Below, one piece after another: positions 34,368 to 45,458 of a stretch of 64,000 nt of DNA. The position numbers were made by a program, and so were the translations under genes. The number at the start of each line of letters is the position of its first letter. Positions within the stretch are counted from its first letter, which is position 1. The DNA is taken from positions 372,001-436,000 of the forward strand of contig RMBW01000007.1 in assembly GCA_004009845.1 (NCBI GenBank). The letters are read 5' to 3'. Below the pieces are notes generated by a model that worked only from the letters and a program-made list of their open reading frames with translations, did not search any database and was not told where the DNA came from. Source of the DNA: Davidsoniella eucalypti. Taxonomy: Eukaryota > Ascomycota > Sordariomycetes > Microascales > Ceratocystidaceae.

Positions 34368-35486
34368 ACCAAGCACAACCGACTATGCTACTATCTTGGA
34401 CTGCTAGAGCGGAAAGCTTACCTTTAAGCAGACAGTTATTCCCCCCCAAAACTACACACAGACGAAGTGGCACTTTAAACCGAATTTTCGAAGTGTAACT
34501 TCCTCTGAAAGTAGGATTATGTATCCATATCATGTACTTATAACTTCACTCAATCCTGAGATATACCCCGTTGCCAACTCATATGTAAATTGAATCTATG
34601 AGTTTAAATATATTATCATGCTGTTTTACCTTTAAGACACACATGTGACATGAAAACATGCCTTAGACTTCACTCGTATGTGATGTGCCAAAACCCAATT
34701 TTCTTGGCATAGAGATGCATAGTAAAACTTGGTGCATATCAAGCAAACAGGTCCTTATTACTTGTCGGCACTAAATTTTCCCAGTATGGTTTCGTTCTTT
34801 TAACCTGGTTCTTTCAATCATCTGAACCCTCCACGTATCGCCAACCTTGGTAAATGCTATATTAGTTGTACACCGAAGCCCTGTCTATCCTGACGATATG
34901 CAGTGCTGCCCTGGCATATATATAGCATACAAGTATACGTATAACAGCTGTACGAGATTCTCCTTTCTTGCTGCATCTACCAACACGATGCATCTAAGAC
35001 TGTCTATGGATTCGTCTTGCGTCGTACCTATCTAGCTTTCTGGGTGCATGGCAGTGAGAAGCGCTAGTGGGAATGTTAAGACGGGATAAATGAAGCTACG
35101 CAGAGACGGTAAAATAATTGCGTCTACTTGTTGAAGTTATTTCGTCTGTCTGAGCTACAAATCTGCTAATTGGCGTGCCCTATAAATATGAAATAAGTGA
35201 GGAACTTCAACCAAGGGAAGTAGCGGTAGTCGTCGCAGGCTTTATCTTATCAACAAAAAATCGGCCCCACTTTCTCCCCGCCGCCCTTGAACAATCTTAT
35301 TCGGCTGCGATGAACTTCGGTTCGATGATTTGACGACTATTTGGCCTATCGACCCGTTAGCCGTTCGTTAAATATATATATTTTTTCGGAATTCACCAAT
35401 CAACTCACTACTGGACTGAATGCTTATGCGCCTGTGGACAACTTCGTGAATTATATCTACGTACATCTTTAGGCCGACATCACATC
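34368..35486. other. Intergenic region, no gene found
   Basis: This is AT-rich DNA between two plus-strand genes. A GCGATGAAC-rich CT/GC stretch (35230-35330) and a run of alternating TA at about 35370 precede the sirtuin gene. No RNA gene is recognised. Confidence 0.5.
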
Positions 35487-36881
35487 ATGGGACAGAACGA
35501 ATCGGCAACTCTAGGCCCAGATATTGAGCCGGCCAATCTTTCGGCCCGATCGCTCGAGGCCGTCGCTCAGTTCATAAAGCAGGGCAAAGCCAAGAAGATT
35601 GTGGTGCTAACCGGAGCTGGAATTTCGACCGCAGCCGGAAGTATGTTCTCATTACTTGTAACCCTGGAGTCAAGCAGGAGTAGCGCTAACCCTTCTCCCA
35701 TAGTACCTGATTTTCGGTCTCCCGGCACCGGTCTGTACGACAATCTGAAGCGGCTGAATCTACCGTACCCGGAGGCAGTGTTTGACATTGATTTCTTTCG
35801 GAAACATCCCCAACCGTTCTATGTTCTGGCTAAGGAGCTTTACCCGGGGAAGTTTTCCCCAACTATCTCACACGCCTTCATTGCCTTGTTAGCACGCAAG
35901 AAATTGCTTTCAAAGTTGTTCACGCAGAATATTGACTGTTTGGAGCGACGTGCCGGTGTGCCCCAAGATCTTATCATTGAGGCTCATGGAAGTTTTGCTA
36001 CACAGCGCTGCATAGAATGCAAGAGCGATTATCCCGACGCTGAGATGAAGCAACACGTCAGTGCCGGGATCGTCCCAAAATGCAAAGCTAAAAAATGTGG
36101 AGGCTTAGTGAAACCGGACATTGTATTTTTTGGCGAGGGCCTACCAATGGAGTTTACCTGGAGCTGCCCATTAGCAAAGCAAGCAGACTTGGTTCTGATT
36201 CTTGGCACAAGCTTAACCGTATACCCGTTCGCAGGTGTTGCCGATATGCCACCGAGAGATACACCGCGTGTACTCTTTAACCGAGAGCAGGTAGGCTCTT
36301 TGGGTAAGAGACCTGACGACGTGCTGGAGCTTGGTCCGTGTGACAAGGGAATTCGGCGGTTAGCCAAGATGCTGGGGTGGTCCAAAGAGCTAGATGACTT
36401 GTGGCGTGAGACTGTCGGCTGGAAAGAAGCCGAGCGACAGTTGAGTACACAAGACACGTACGAAGAGGAAATCGAAGAGTTGGATGGCGACATTGTGGAT
36501 AAAATGGCAGAAGGTCTGGAATCCTTGGATCTCCAAGATGATGATGGTCCAAATGTAAAAACAAAGGTGGATGATGACGTGATTGGGCCGAGCTACAACA
36601 AGGCAAACACTGGAGAGACACATACTCAAGACAGTACACCGTCGAGCAAAGCTGAACCAAAGGCCGAAGAAGGAATTTCTGGGGGAGTAACCGAAGGAGA
36701 TGAAGATTTGGTAGAGAGTGGTTTCACAGCATCAAAGCCCAGAGACACGCTGTCTGTCAAGGCCTCAGAGGGAGTGGTAGTAGCCAACGCTGCTGCTGCT
36801 GTTGCTGCTGTGCCGTCTCCAAACTCTGAGCCTAATCCCGTTGACACAAATAACAAAACGGAAGCGGTCAAGATGAATTAG
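35487..36881 (+). CDS. HST2: Hst2-type NAD-dependent protein deacetylase (class I sirtuin), 443 aa
   Basis: Exons are 35487-35640 and 35704-36881. The 63-bp GT-AG intron (35641-35703) is a multiple of three and has no stop, so unspliced RNA would encode a 464-residue protein with 21 extra residues inside the NAD-binding loop. Splicing restores the invariant GAGISTAAGIPDFRSPGTGLY. Other sirtuin signatures are TQNIDCLERRAG, catalytic His in EAHGSF, two zinc pairs (CIEC and CKAKKC), VKPDIVFFGEGLP, and LGTSLTVYPFAG. The approximately 150-residue tail is acidic and low in complexity, ending in an alanine run. The protein removes acetyl groups from lysines using NAD; yeast Hst2 is largely cytosolic and shuttles. 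The HST2 assignment rests on KRLNLPYPEAVFDIDFF and the short N terminus. Confidence 0.96.
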   Translation: MGQNESATLGPDIEPANLSARSLEAVAQFIKQGKAKKIVVLTGAGISTAAGSMFSLLVTLESSRSSANPSPIVPDFRSPGTGLYDNLKRLNLPYPEAVFDIDFFRKHPQPFYVLAKELYPGKFSPTISHAFIALLARKKLLSKLFTQNIDCLERRAGVPQDLIIEAHGSFATQRCIECKSDYPDAEMKQHVSAGIVPKCKAKKCGGLVKPDIVFFGEGLPMEFTWSCPLAKQADLVLILGTSLTVYPFAGVADMPPRDTPRVLFNREQVGSLGKRPDDVLELGPCDKGIRRLAKMLGWSKELDDLWRETVGWKEAERQLSTQDTYEEEIEELDGDIVDKMAEGLESLDLQDDDGPNVKTKVDDDVIGPSYNKANTGETHTQDSTPSSKAEPKAEEGISGGVTEGDEDLVESGFTASKPRDTLSVKASEGVVVANAAAAVAAVPSPNSEPNPVDTNNKTEAVKMN

Positions 36882-39800
36882 CAACAGCCTAAAGTTGCTA
36901 GTCTGATATTTCATATACCCCCCAACATCATATTCATTTATTCAGCTGTTTCTACACCGACGATGTGAACCGTGATGGAAGAATAACACGAGAAAAACGG
37001 AATTATATATATCCACTATAGTATGAAGTATCAAGCGAGAGAAGCCGTTATGCATGAGTTATGTATATCTGAAATGCCCTCACTGCTGCCCAATCCGAAC
37101 TATAGCATACTTGTAGTGACTTTTCGGGACGAAAATGCTGCCTATATGAGACACGGACTATTGATGGGATCCGGCCGGCCGGAAAGAAATCCTCTCCTTG
37201 ATGAATACGTATACAACTAAATATATCAAAACTGTCTTTTGTGTTCCTTAGTTTGAGAAGGAAGATTACAAATGCGACAACGGGTATTTACTACAACAAA
37301 CCTTCATCTTTAGCTTGACACATAAAGGACAATACCATTTTATCACACCCGTATGGCGAAAGTTTGGTTCGTTTCCTAAGCCGAAGGTGTTTGTATATTA
37401 CATAAAAGAGAATGCTTCACCACTGATTTAAACTTGACTTAAGCATATCAGTATTTAAATTGAATTTTGAAATTGTAATATCAAGTAACGACTTGTTTCA
37501 GACACACTACTGACGTGTACGTACATGGTTTATATGGGAATGGCGAAACATTTTCCTTATCGGAACCCTATGACAAGGTTTCGTCTGTGTGTGATTGTAG
37601 TACAATTTAAACAACGACATGGCTTGAATCAAGTCAAGCTAACTCCATACCAATGTAAATTCCATTTTGTAACTTCATTTTGGGTATTTACGATGAGTTT
37701 TTATTTTCAATTATAAAACCCAGTTTCTGCCCAAAGCTAAAAGTGCCAGGCCGTGACATATAGTCCTTTGTATGTATAAGATACATATTAATGGACATGG
37801 CAATTGTGATAATGACGAAGATCGATCGCATTGGAAACATAGTCTGTAGACAAATACAACTATATATATATATGTAAGTGGCTTAACATTGTCAATTTGC
37901 TGTAACTACATAAAATACGGGTTTATAGTGAAATTACATTTGACAGTGGGTATATCATGCACGATTGTATGTTATCCAAAATTTACAGAGAATTATCCTC
38001 ATCCAAAAATCCTCAAGTGCAACATCATCAATCGACTACTGGGTTTCTTAGTTTAGCACGGAGATGCAATACAATGGGGTTTTATATAAATTTATATTAG
38101 ATAACTCATCGCAAGATGGGCAGGCTGGTTCGCTTTTGCTGTCTATAAAATAGCAACTCAATAAATCATTAAAAAAAACTTTTAATACAATAATAACGGA
38201 AGCTTGAAGAACAAAGGTATCGAGAAAAAAAAGAATGGATAAGGGCAGTTAAGAAGGTATAGTTGAAAAGAAAGAATAAATGGTGTAAGTCGTATATAAG
38301 CTTCGTTAGGGCTAGCCTCAACAGGAAGCCGAGAAGAGAAAAGAGAAAAAAGAAGAAAACAGTTTTGAAGACAAAGGAGATAAGCAGGAGAGCTGTGGTC
38401 TGTATGTTTTGGTTTAAACGAGAGACGTGACAAAAGCAAAAGGCGATGAGTAGCAGGAGTGATAAAAACCAAGCAGATCAAAGTAACACTCTGTTTCTCT
38501 CAAGGAAATGATAAGGCAAAAACCCTTTTTAAGGTGAGTGAGTTGCAGACGTCCAAAAAACGCATGTTCTCAAGTCGTGGAGGAACTCCAAGACACAATC
38601 AAAGGTCATCAGCCCTATGGTCTTTTGGAGAATATAGGTCCCAATATAGGGGCTTGTCGAGAAATTCGACAAGATCTTCGTGTAAGTTGATTGGTTTCAG
38701 TACAGCGGTTTTCTGCGCTGCTCGGGTTTCACGGCGTTTACAGTTTCTGTCATCAAGCTTAGACTGTGAAGCCTTGGTGAGTCTCGAGCCAGGCAAAGCT
38801 TCGTTGAGTTTCCATGTGATGGGGAGTCTTGTAAATTGGACACCCATGTTGTATAGATAGCGAGCAATAAGGTATGTTCGTGAAAGTGCTGGCGTGTTTG
38901 GTAGCGTGCCAAGGTAGACCAGTGCAAAAAAGAAGGGCGAGGATGGGTTGGACCCAATGAGCTCAAAAAGGATAATGAATAGAGGAGTTAAAAGAAGTGA
39001 GATCGATAGGGAGTTTGGTATGTTGTATGAAGATGGTCGAGAGGATAGAGCGGATGTGTTGGAAGTCTACATACAACAGATTAAAGGCGGCATGGAAAGG
39101 TATATATTTTATATATGTATATGATAATGATGATACCAACTTTCACGTTCAAGCTGGTGTTGCCATGGAAGACGTGCCCAAACTGAAATTTCTCCAGACT
39201 AACATAGTAGGTGTCTGTAGCCTAACATCTCGACTTCATGAGTTGCTGTCAAAGCCACCGACGGACGAGCGGTGAAATTACAATCACGAGGGAAAAAAAC
39301 AAAGGGTTTTGTGGTTGTCTGATAATGGCTTTCTTTGGGCTCCCCAGCCTACAAACAGACTGGCCTGCTCAGTTGCAAGCCAGCCGAGAAGAGTACGGCG
39401 GAGAATAAAGGTAAACAGTCTTGCAATGTTTGCCCAAGACAGCCGTGAATAGCATAGCCTGATAAGAAGTCTGAACAGTTGAAACCAGGGCAATTCGCTG
39501 CCGGCTTTTCATTGCATGCTACTAGTTGATATCGTCCCAAGTATTGCAGCAGCCAAAGATTTAGTGGCACGAAGTCAGCCAAGCACCTGACTCTGCAAGT
39601 AACATGGCAGGGGAGTAAAACCCCTGTCCATCCTATCTGCTCAACTTACTGATTCGGTCATAAATATCTGGGGAAGTGGCGTTGACAGCGTTATCGTGTA
39701 CACGTGCAGTACTTTGAATTAAAAACCTGTACAAATAGCATCGAAGCCGATAGAAGCCGATCGAAGCTTTTGAAACACCACTAGCTTCACAGTTGATATT

Positions 39801-41595
39801 CAAAAAGGGAAGGTGTACTAGTAAAAAATAGTGGGGGCCGCTCAAGGTACGGATATTGCATATCGATGTGCTTGAATAGGCCAAATGTATATATCTTCCA
39901 CTAGTTTCTTGGTATCGACGCACCACCTTATCGAATGGCTTTGCGACGAGTAGCCTATAATAAAGCTTGAAACGGAAGAAAAGTCTCCGTGAAGAGAGCC
40001 CGTTAGCTAGCGTAGGGTCTGTTTTTCTAGAGAGAGATATAGATATAAAAATAATAAATAAAAATAAAGCCCGTTGGCTTTCCATACATGTCAATACAGA
40101 CCCGGCTTCAAAGCCAGAGCCTTGATCTCTTGACCCAAGAGTGAACGGGTATCTTTGTGACGGATTTGATGACGACTGCACCGAGAAACTTGGAAATGAA
40201 GAGAGTTTGGCTTTTGCACTGCTTCTTGTGAAGGTTTTGTTATTCTAATTGCACATCGAATTTGACAATATCTCGGCTACTGCCGCGCTCGCATTGTACT
40301 GAAACCCCCAAAAAGACACGGATTATATTGGAGGATGTAAAATATTACTCTATGTAAGAGCTGCTTTCCTTCTTTATGCCCACCATACCGGATATGGCTG
40401 CAGAACATCTCAGTTGTTCACAAGGCCTACGGGCTACTAGGCCCCTACTCGGTTACTGGATCAGAGTGCGTTGTTTGGGCCACACCGGACGCGTTGTTAG
40501 ATGAAGCTAAAAATCGCCCAGGCGTTTGCGAGGTTCTATGTCGGAAAAACCCGACATGGCGATTTACTGTCAAGTATTGTGATTTCCATATCTTGTCTGG
40601 CCGCGACGTTGTCCCATATGCTTGGTTGATGCCATATGGCCTTCTTTCGTTCTGGCGACTTGAGACATCTTAGAGCCTACACACTCGGCCTAGCATCTTC
40701 AACTCCGGAAAAGTCCCCGGCTTTGTTGGGTGGCTGTCAGAGGCACCGAATTCAACAAAACATTCGGCTAGGATCAACCAACTCATAGCAGGTTTCAATT
40801 CACCGGCGCTCTATTTCAGATGAGACCGACGGTGTTACGAGAACATGAGTGATTCATAACTTCTCGTTAGTCTTGTTGAGTTGATTCTGGTATTTGATAA
40901 AGCCCAGTGTTGGCGATTGTATACATCTGTACATGTATTTAGGCCGATATGGTGGAATATATGATATCATAGTTGTTGAAAGCCGGAGATATGCAATTTT
41001 CTTGGTATCTATGAGACGAAACGAATATCTGCATGGCGATTACCTTGAGCTTTCTGTTGATACAGAATTACAGTGCATATATGTAGGTACCCATGGACAG
41101 GATGAAAGAATTAAGTAATGATGGAGGGGTCCGGAGAGGCTTGAGTGGGTGACAGAATTTCTTACAGGAGACCAACCAAATTGCATTTTGAAGATTTATT
41201 TTTGCAGATGAATGCTCTATGTTTTACCGCATAAAGCCACAATAGCTTATTTTTAGTACTCTAATCACATGGTAACTCACTACATACTGTACTGCGTAGT
41301 TGGTTGTCGTTACATAAAATACTGTACACACTACATTATTGTCACTCCCTGTTGGAAACCGATATGTATGTGGCACAACTTGTCAAATTGATGATAATAG
41401 TTATAATATTATGTATGATATTAACCAGCCAGCTTACCAACTAGTTATAGTCAGCTAGTGATAAATCCTGATACCCTCAAAAAATAGCAATAAAAGTGTA
41501 CTAATATAAAAAAAGTTGCACACCCTAAATTATGAAAATAATTATATATACTGACTTAAGCTCTGAGAGAAAACAACAAGGAAATCTTAATATTC
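36882..41595. other. 4.7-kb intergenic region without a convincing gene
   Basis: Frames are short or lack an ATG. The best is an ATG-initiated minus-strand frame of 82 codons (38847-38599, MGVQFTRLPITWKLNEA), which looks somewhat protein-like but matches nothing I know. A 182-codon minus-strand frame at 39633-40181 begins with GTG and is unsupported. The plus strand is A/G-rich at 38200-38420. A GC-richer island at 40380-40800 contains the inverted repeat ATGTCGG-AAAAAC-CCGACAT (40538-40557). The stretch could hold untranslated or non-coding transcripts. Confidence 0.5.
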
Positions 41596-42096
41596 CTATA
41601 GGATGTCTTGAATAGAATCGATACCAGGAATAGGGCTTAAGATGTCCCATAGAGTCATACCCGATTGACTGACCAGATCCCCCTCGTCCGGGCTAGGGTT
41701 TACATTCTGGATGGTGAGCATAGGATAATCGAACGGGCTAGATGCTGATGCTGGCATTGAGATGTTGTCTGATTGGACAATCTTTGCAAAGGGACTGAAC
41801 TGGGGCATCTGACCGAAATAGCCGCCGTGATCGGAAATACTGCTGTTTGCGGGACTAGACACTGCAATCACGGGGCCGTAAAAGGCGGGCGTGAAAGCGG
41901 ACTGCAATGTGTTCTGCTGATATTCTCTTCGTTTGCTGGGATGATTTTGGGCTTCGCTGTCGATACTGCGCTTCTTGCGTGCCGCGTCTTGCTGCGGTTG
42001 ATTCTTCGTCAAAGGTTGGATCACCAAAGACGAGCCTGAATATGGCACACTTGTGGCATTTGCTTCTGTCTTGGTCAAAACTGGGAGAAAGGACAT
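41596..42096 (-). CDS. Hypothetical small protein, 166-167 aa
   Basis: The first in-frame ATG is at 42096 (MSFLPVLTKTEANATSV). The frame is open a further 20 codons upstream without an ATG, and an AG acceptor-like site (CATACCAG) lies just before the start, so an upstream exon is possible. The protein has a basic KKRSIDSEAQNHPSKRRE patch (about 43-60), a Ser/Pro-rich middle, and a C terminus (MTLWDILSPIPGIDSIQDIL) of alternating hydrophobic and acidic residues, like a short activation or docking motif. A nuclear regulatory role would fit but is pure inference. I do not recognise the family. It sits 0.4 kb from the second repeat copy. Confidence 0.5.
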   Translation of the reverse strand: MSFLPVLTKTEANATSVPYSGSSLVIQPLTKNQPQQDAARKKRSIDSEAQNHPSKRREYQQNTLQSAFTPAFYGPVIAVSSPANSSISDHGGYFGQMPQFSPFAKIVQSDNISMPASASSPFDYPMLTIQNVNPSPDEGDLVSQSGMTLWDILSPIPGIDSIQDIL

Positions 42097-42489
42097 TTTT
42101 ACTGGTATGTCACAGACGGATAGAAAGCTGTCAAGGTCGTAGTTAGTTATAAACAATGCCTGTATCTGTATATACGAACATCGAAATGCAGAGTGGTAGT
42201 GATATTAGTAATAAATACATGAGATAGCTGGGAAATTGGACTTGATTGTATAGTGAAAACTTGGCTTTGGAGCGAAATTCGAACTATCTTTGTCGACTTT
42301 ACGTGATCTTGAATTGGGGAATAGCTTCAATGTAGAATTGCATAAAGGTTGAGACGTGAGTGAAGACGACAAGAAAATTACTAGATTGGGCCTGGGGAAG
42401 AATATATATATCATCACATTGATACTATTCCTACCTGACTTCTCAACTTCAGTTATGGTTCGAATTCACGTTCGTTATTGCACAGCCAA

Positions 42490-43794
42490 AGCCTACCTGG
42501 TTGCTGGCGATACCAAGCGAGTTTATATCGATTGGTTGCCATAATCACATGTCATGTTATTTCACAATAACGCAGGCTAAAACTTCACAATACTCGTTTG
42601 TATATTGCCAAGTACTCTGATACTGACCATTAGACAACGGTATTATTCAATTTTCATGCAGCCTACAGCCTGGCTTACTGACTACAACCACAATTGTAGA
42701 CGCTTAAGTAAACTTTGTATAATTAGCATTGTTAAATTCTGCCTGGGATAGCATATCTCATATCTTTGATAGAAGTAAGAAGTCAACATGGATATCTAGC
42801 ATTTATACACAAAGACGGTACTTGGACAAAAGTATGATGCCGCATCTTTGGGTCGTTCTCAAACTTTATGAATTATATTTTGTTTAGACTACAATATAAA
42901 GTTTTCCTTCCAGTTCATAGACCGATACATCTCTATTGGTCATTATCGGGTTTTATGTTCATAAGAAACGTGCTGACTCTTCTTGTTGTTCTGCTATATA
43001 AACCAACCTTGAAATATCTGGTTGTTGTATTTCTTTGCAAGTATACTTCTCAGATCGTTGCTGTTCAAAGCCTGATGTCAATAAGTAATATAATTCCTTG
43101 GATATGTATCAATGCACAACCTTCTATCTCGGCTATACTTATATTTATTTTCTGAGTAGGCCCTGTATAGATTGCTCGGCTATAATATATTATAGAAAAG
43201 TAAAGCTATATGATCCCAGATGAGTGCTGTAATGGCTTGAAGGCATGGGCTATGGGGGAGATACAAAAGGATGAAGAATATCCGCCATACAGCCAAGGTC
43301 ACTTTATAATGGTATAGTAGCTCCGATGTCACGTGACCTCACTTCACTGGTATTCTGTATGTGGACATCAATACCTTTTTTACTTGAGTGATGACTAATT
43401 TTGAAGGCCAGTTGGAATATGAGAGGTTGCAGTTCTAGTGAATAGGCACATAATATTTCATAGGATATAACAGGCATACCAGTCTTTCTATCAACTAGTA
43501 ATCTAATGATAAAATGCATAGAGCATTTTTTGAAAAATAGCCAAAATTTAAACTTGTTTTCTTTAGTGTGTGGAAATGGACCTATGTAGCACCTCGGTAT
43601 CCTAAGATACACCCTGCTCTAATACTAGTAGTACTTCTCAACAGTTACAGGCCACTGAGATACAGAACATTTATGGTTTAGTTATGTGCTATTACTGCAC
43701 ATTTCAACTTCTAATCTTTTCTGGGAAAACCCACCTCGCTGGATTAAATTGGTAGGCCATCATGCTGTTTATAATATAGTGCACATTATATACT
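42490..43794 (+). repeat. Dispersed repeat, copy 2, with empty MITE site
   Basis: This is a direct repeat of 8-1796 without the 489-bp MITE; the empty target TA is at 42995-42996 in GCTATATAAACC. Boundaries follow from loss of identity: AGCCTACCTGG at the left and TATACT at the right. It lies between two small minus-strand genes. It holds no gene: the 95-codon frame at 42868-43155 is the counterpart of an interrupted frame in copy 1 and has no recognisable domain. Confidence 0.92.
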
Positions 43795-44208
43795 CTTTTG
43801 CATGAAAAACACACACTATAGTGTAGCTACATATGTGTGTTAGTTATTCTTTTCCTTAATCTTGGCTTGTATTGATCTCCAATAGGCATAGTTGTATTAA
43901 TTATATCTTATTAGATAGATAGTGGCATTCACATCTTTTCAGCAATAACTGTGTGACACTGATGAATCAAAATATAGAAGAAAAAACGATAGTGTTATTC
44001 AAGTTGTTGAAGCTAGTTATCAACATATCTCGGAAAGACGATTCCGATAGCATACATAGTAGAAAACTACAACTATAGATTTAGTTTCTTGTGACACAAA
44101 ATAGACAAAGCGTCGAAAAATTAGTAGTTACTACTGCAGAGTATGAAATGATTGGATTATAGCGCCAGTTTTAGTTTGTCCGTATAAGACATAAGTAGCT
44201 AGTAAGAC

Positions 44209-44794
44209 TTAGATTGCCACCAACGGACGAAGAATATCCACTTCAGTGAAGCCCGCGGTATATACTAGATCTTCGTCTAGACGCTGTTCCGGCTGTTCAG
44301 ATGTAGAGACTGGGTAGCTTTCAAACGGATCGGATACCATTGGCCGGCTCTTGAAGATCTGTTCTACGTCACCCGTGCTATCTGCCGGGGATTCACTGCT
44401 AATGCTGCTGCCACTACGGCAGGAGAAAATCGTCAAAAGGAGTGTCTCTCCCTCGGTAAGAGAAGCTAAACAAAAGGTTAGAATCAGAACGAAAAAGGCG
44501 AAGGCGATTGCTTAACGTACGGTTTGTCTTTTTGAATTTTCTCATTCCGTCTTTCAGGAGTTTGATTGCCCGGTCCTCAGGGGTTTGGTTCTTGTACTTG
44601 GCACGGCGTATTTTGTTGTTATCGTTTGTGGCACTCTTCTTATAAAACTCGCGCAAGTGGAAAGTGGACACGCGCTGAAGGTTGTAGCGGATGTGTTAGT
44701 CATAAGATTCTTGCCAGTTGTTGGTGATTGGTTCTGTATTTACCTTGATTTGCGGCAGCTTGATATTGTTGCTCTGTGATTGATCTGCCGCCAT
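44209..44794 (-). CDS. Small protein of unknown function, 153 aa, three exons; possible degenerate MADS-like segment
   Basis: Exons are 44794-44744, 44674-44521 and 44465-44209, joined by GT-AG introns of 69 and 55 bp. The start context is ATCATGG, and the joins keep frame (KLPQIK-RVSTFHL and KKTN-P-SLTEGE). The protein begins MAADQSQSNN, has a very basic middle (NKIRRAKYKNQTPEDRAIKL then LKDGMRKFKKTN), a hydrophobic ETLLLTIFSCRSGS strand, and an acidic C terminus. The pattern K(D/T)G-x-x-KK-(10-12 residues)-LLL-x-(I/V)-x-S recalls the second half of a MADS/SRF domain, which occurs in short forms in ascomycetes; the first half is not recognisable. The gene structure is well supported; the family guess is weak. 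Confidence 0.65.
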
Positions 44795-45458
44795 GATGGA
44801 TTGCTGGGTGCTTCACCTTGAAAGTTGACAATTGTATGCGAGATAAAGAAGAAGAGATGGAAAAAGTGCTGCTGCTATGTATAAACAATAAAGCCAAAAG
44901 ATCATGAACCTTCACGGATGTTATATTCTTATATATCGAAATCGTGTAGTCCATCTTCTATATTGTAACTTTTGCAGTCTTCTCACCATGAACCAAGTAT
45001 AGTCACTAATTCTTGTCCTAGCTGGCTGTCATTGCCTAACCGCATTTTTGGCATTCAAGCTGCTCTATAGTATAGCTTCGATCAAATTCCAGGTGCCAAG
45101 TCAATTTTATGTGGCAAGCAAGGGTCGATCAAGTAGAGAATTACAGAATCCAAACAGAGGAACCACTTCCATGTAATGATAATGACGAGCACCAATAAAA
45201 AACTAGTTTGCAAAAATGATAGCAGCGGTAGTGACAGACGACTAATTCCATTACTGAAGTATCAAGTCCATTATTTACAAAATACAAAAATCCCAACGTT
45301 GCTGCTAGCGGGTTGGTTGGCCGAAATTCCAAACTCTTTTTCCCTTTTGTTGTGTACACAATGAATTTACAACTAATTTTCCATTCACAAGCTAAGCTAC
45401 CTGCAAGTGATGATGCATACTCCAGCTGTCTATCGATTGCCCTAGCAAAATTCCAGAA
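44795..45458. other. Intergenic region, no gene found
   Basis: This contains the promoter of the small minus-strand gene (divergent side) and the 3' region of the copper ATPase gene. No motif of note. Confidence 0.5.

Noticed and set aside
39633..40181. 182-codon minus-strand open frame
   Set aside because: Begins with GTG, no motif, no family resemblance; treated as chance.
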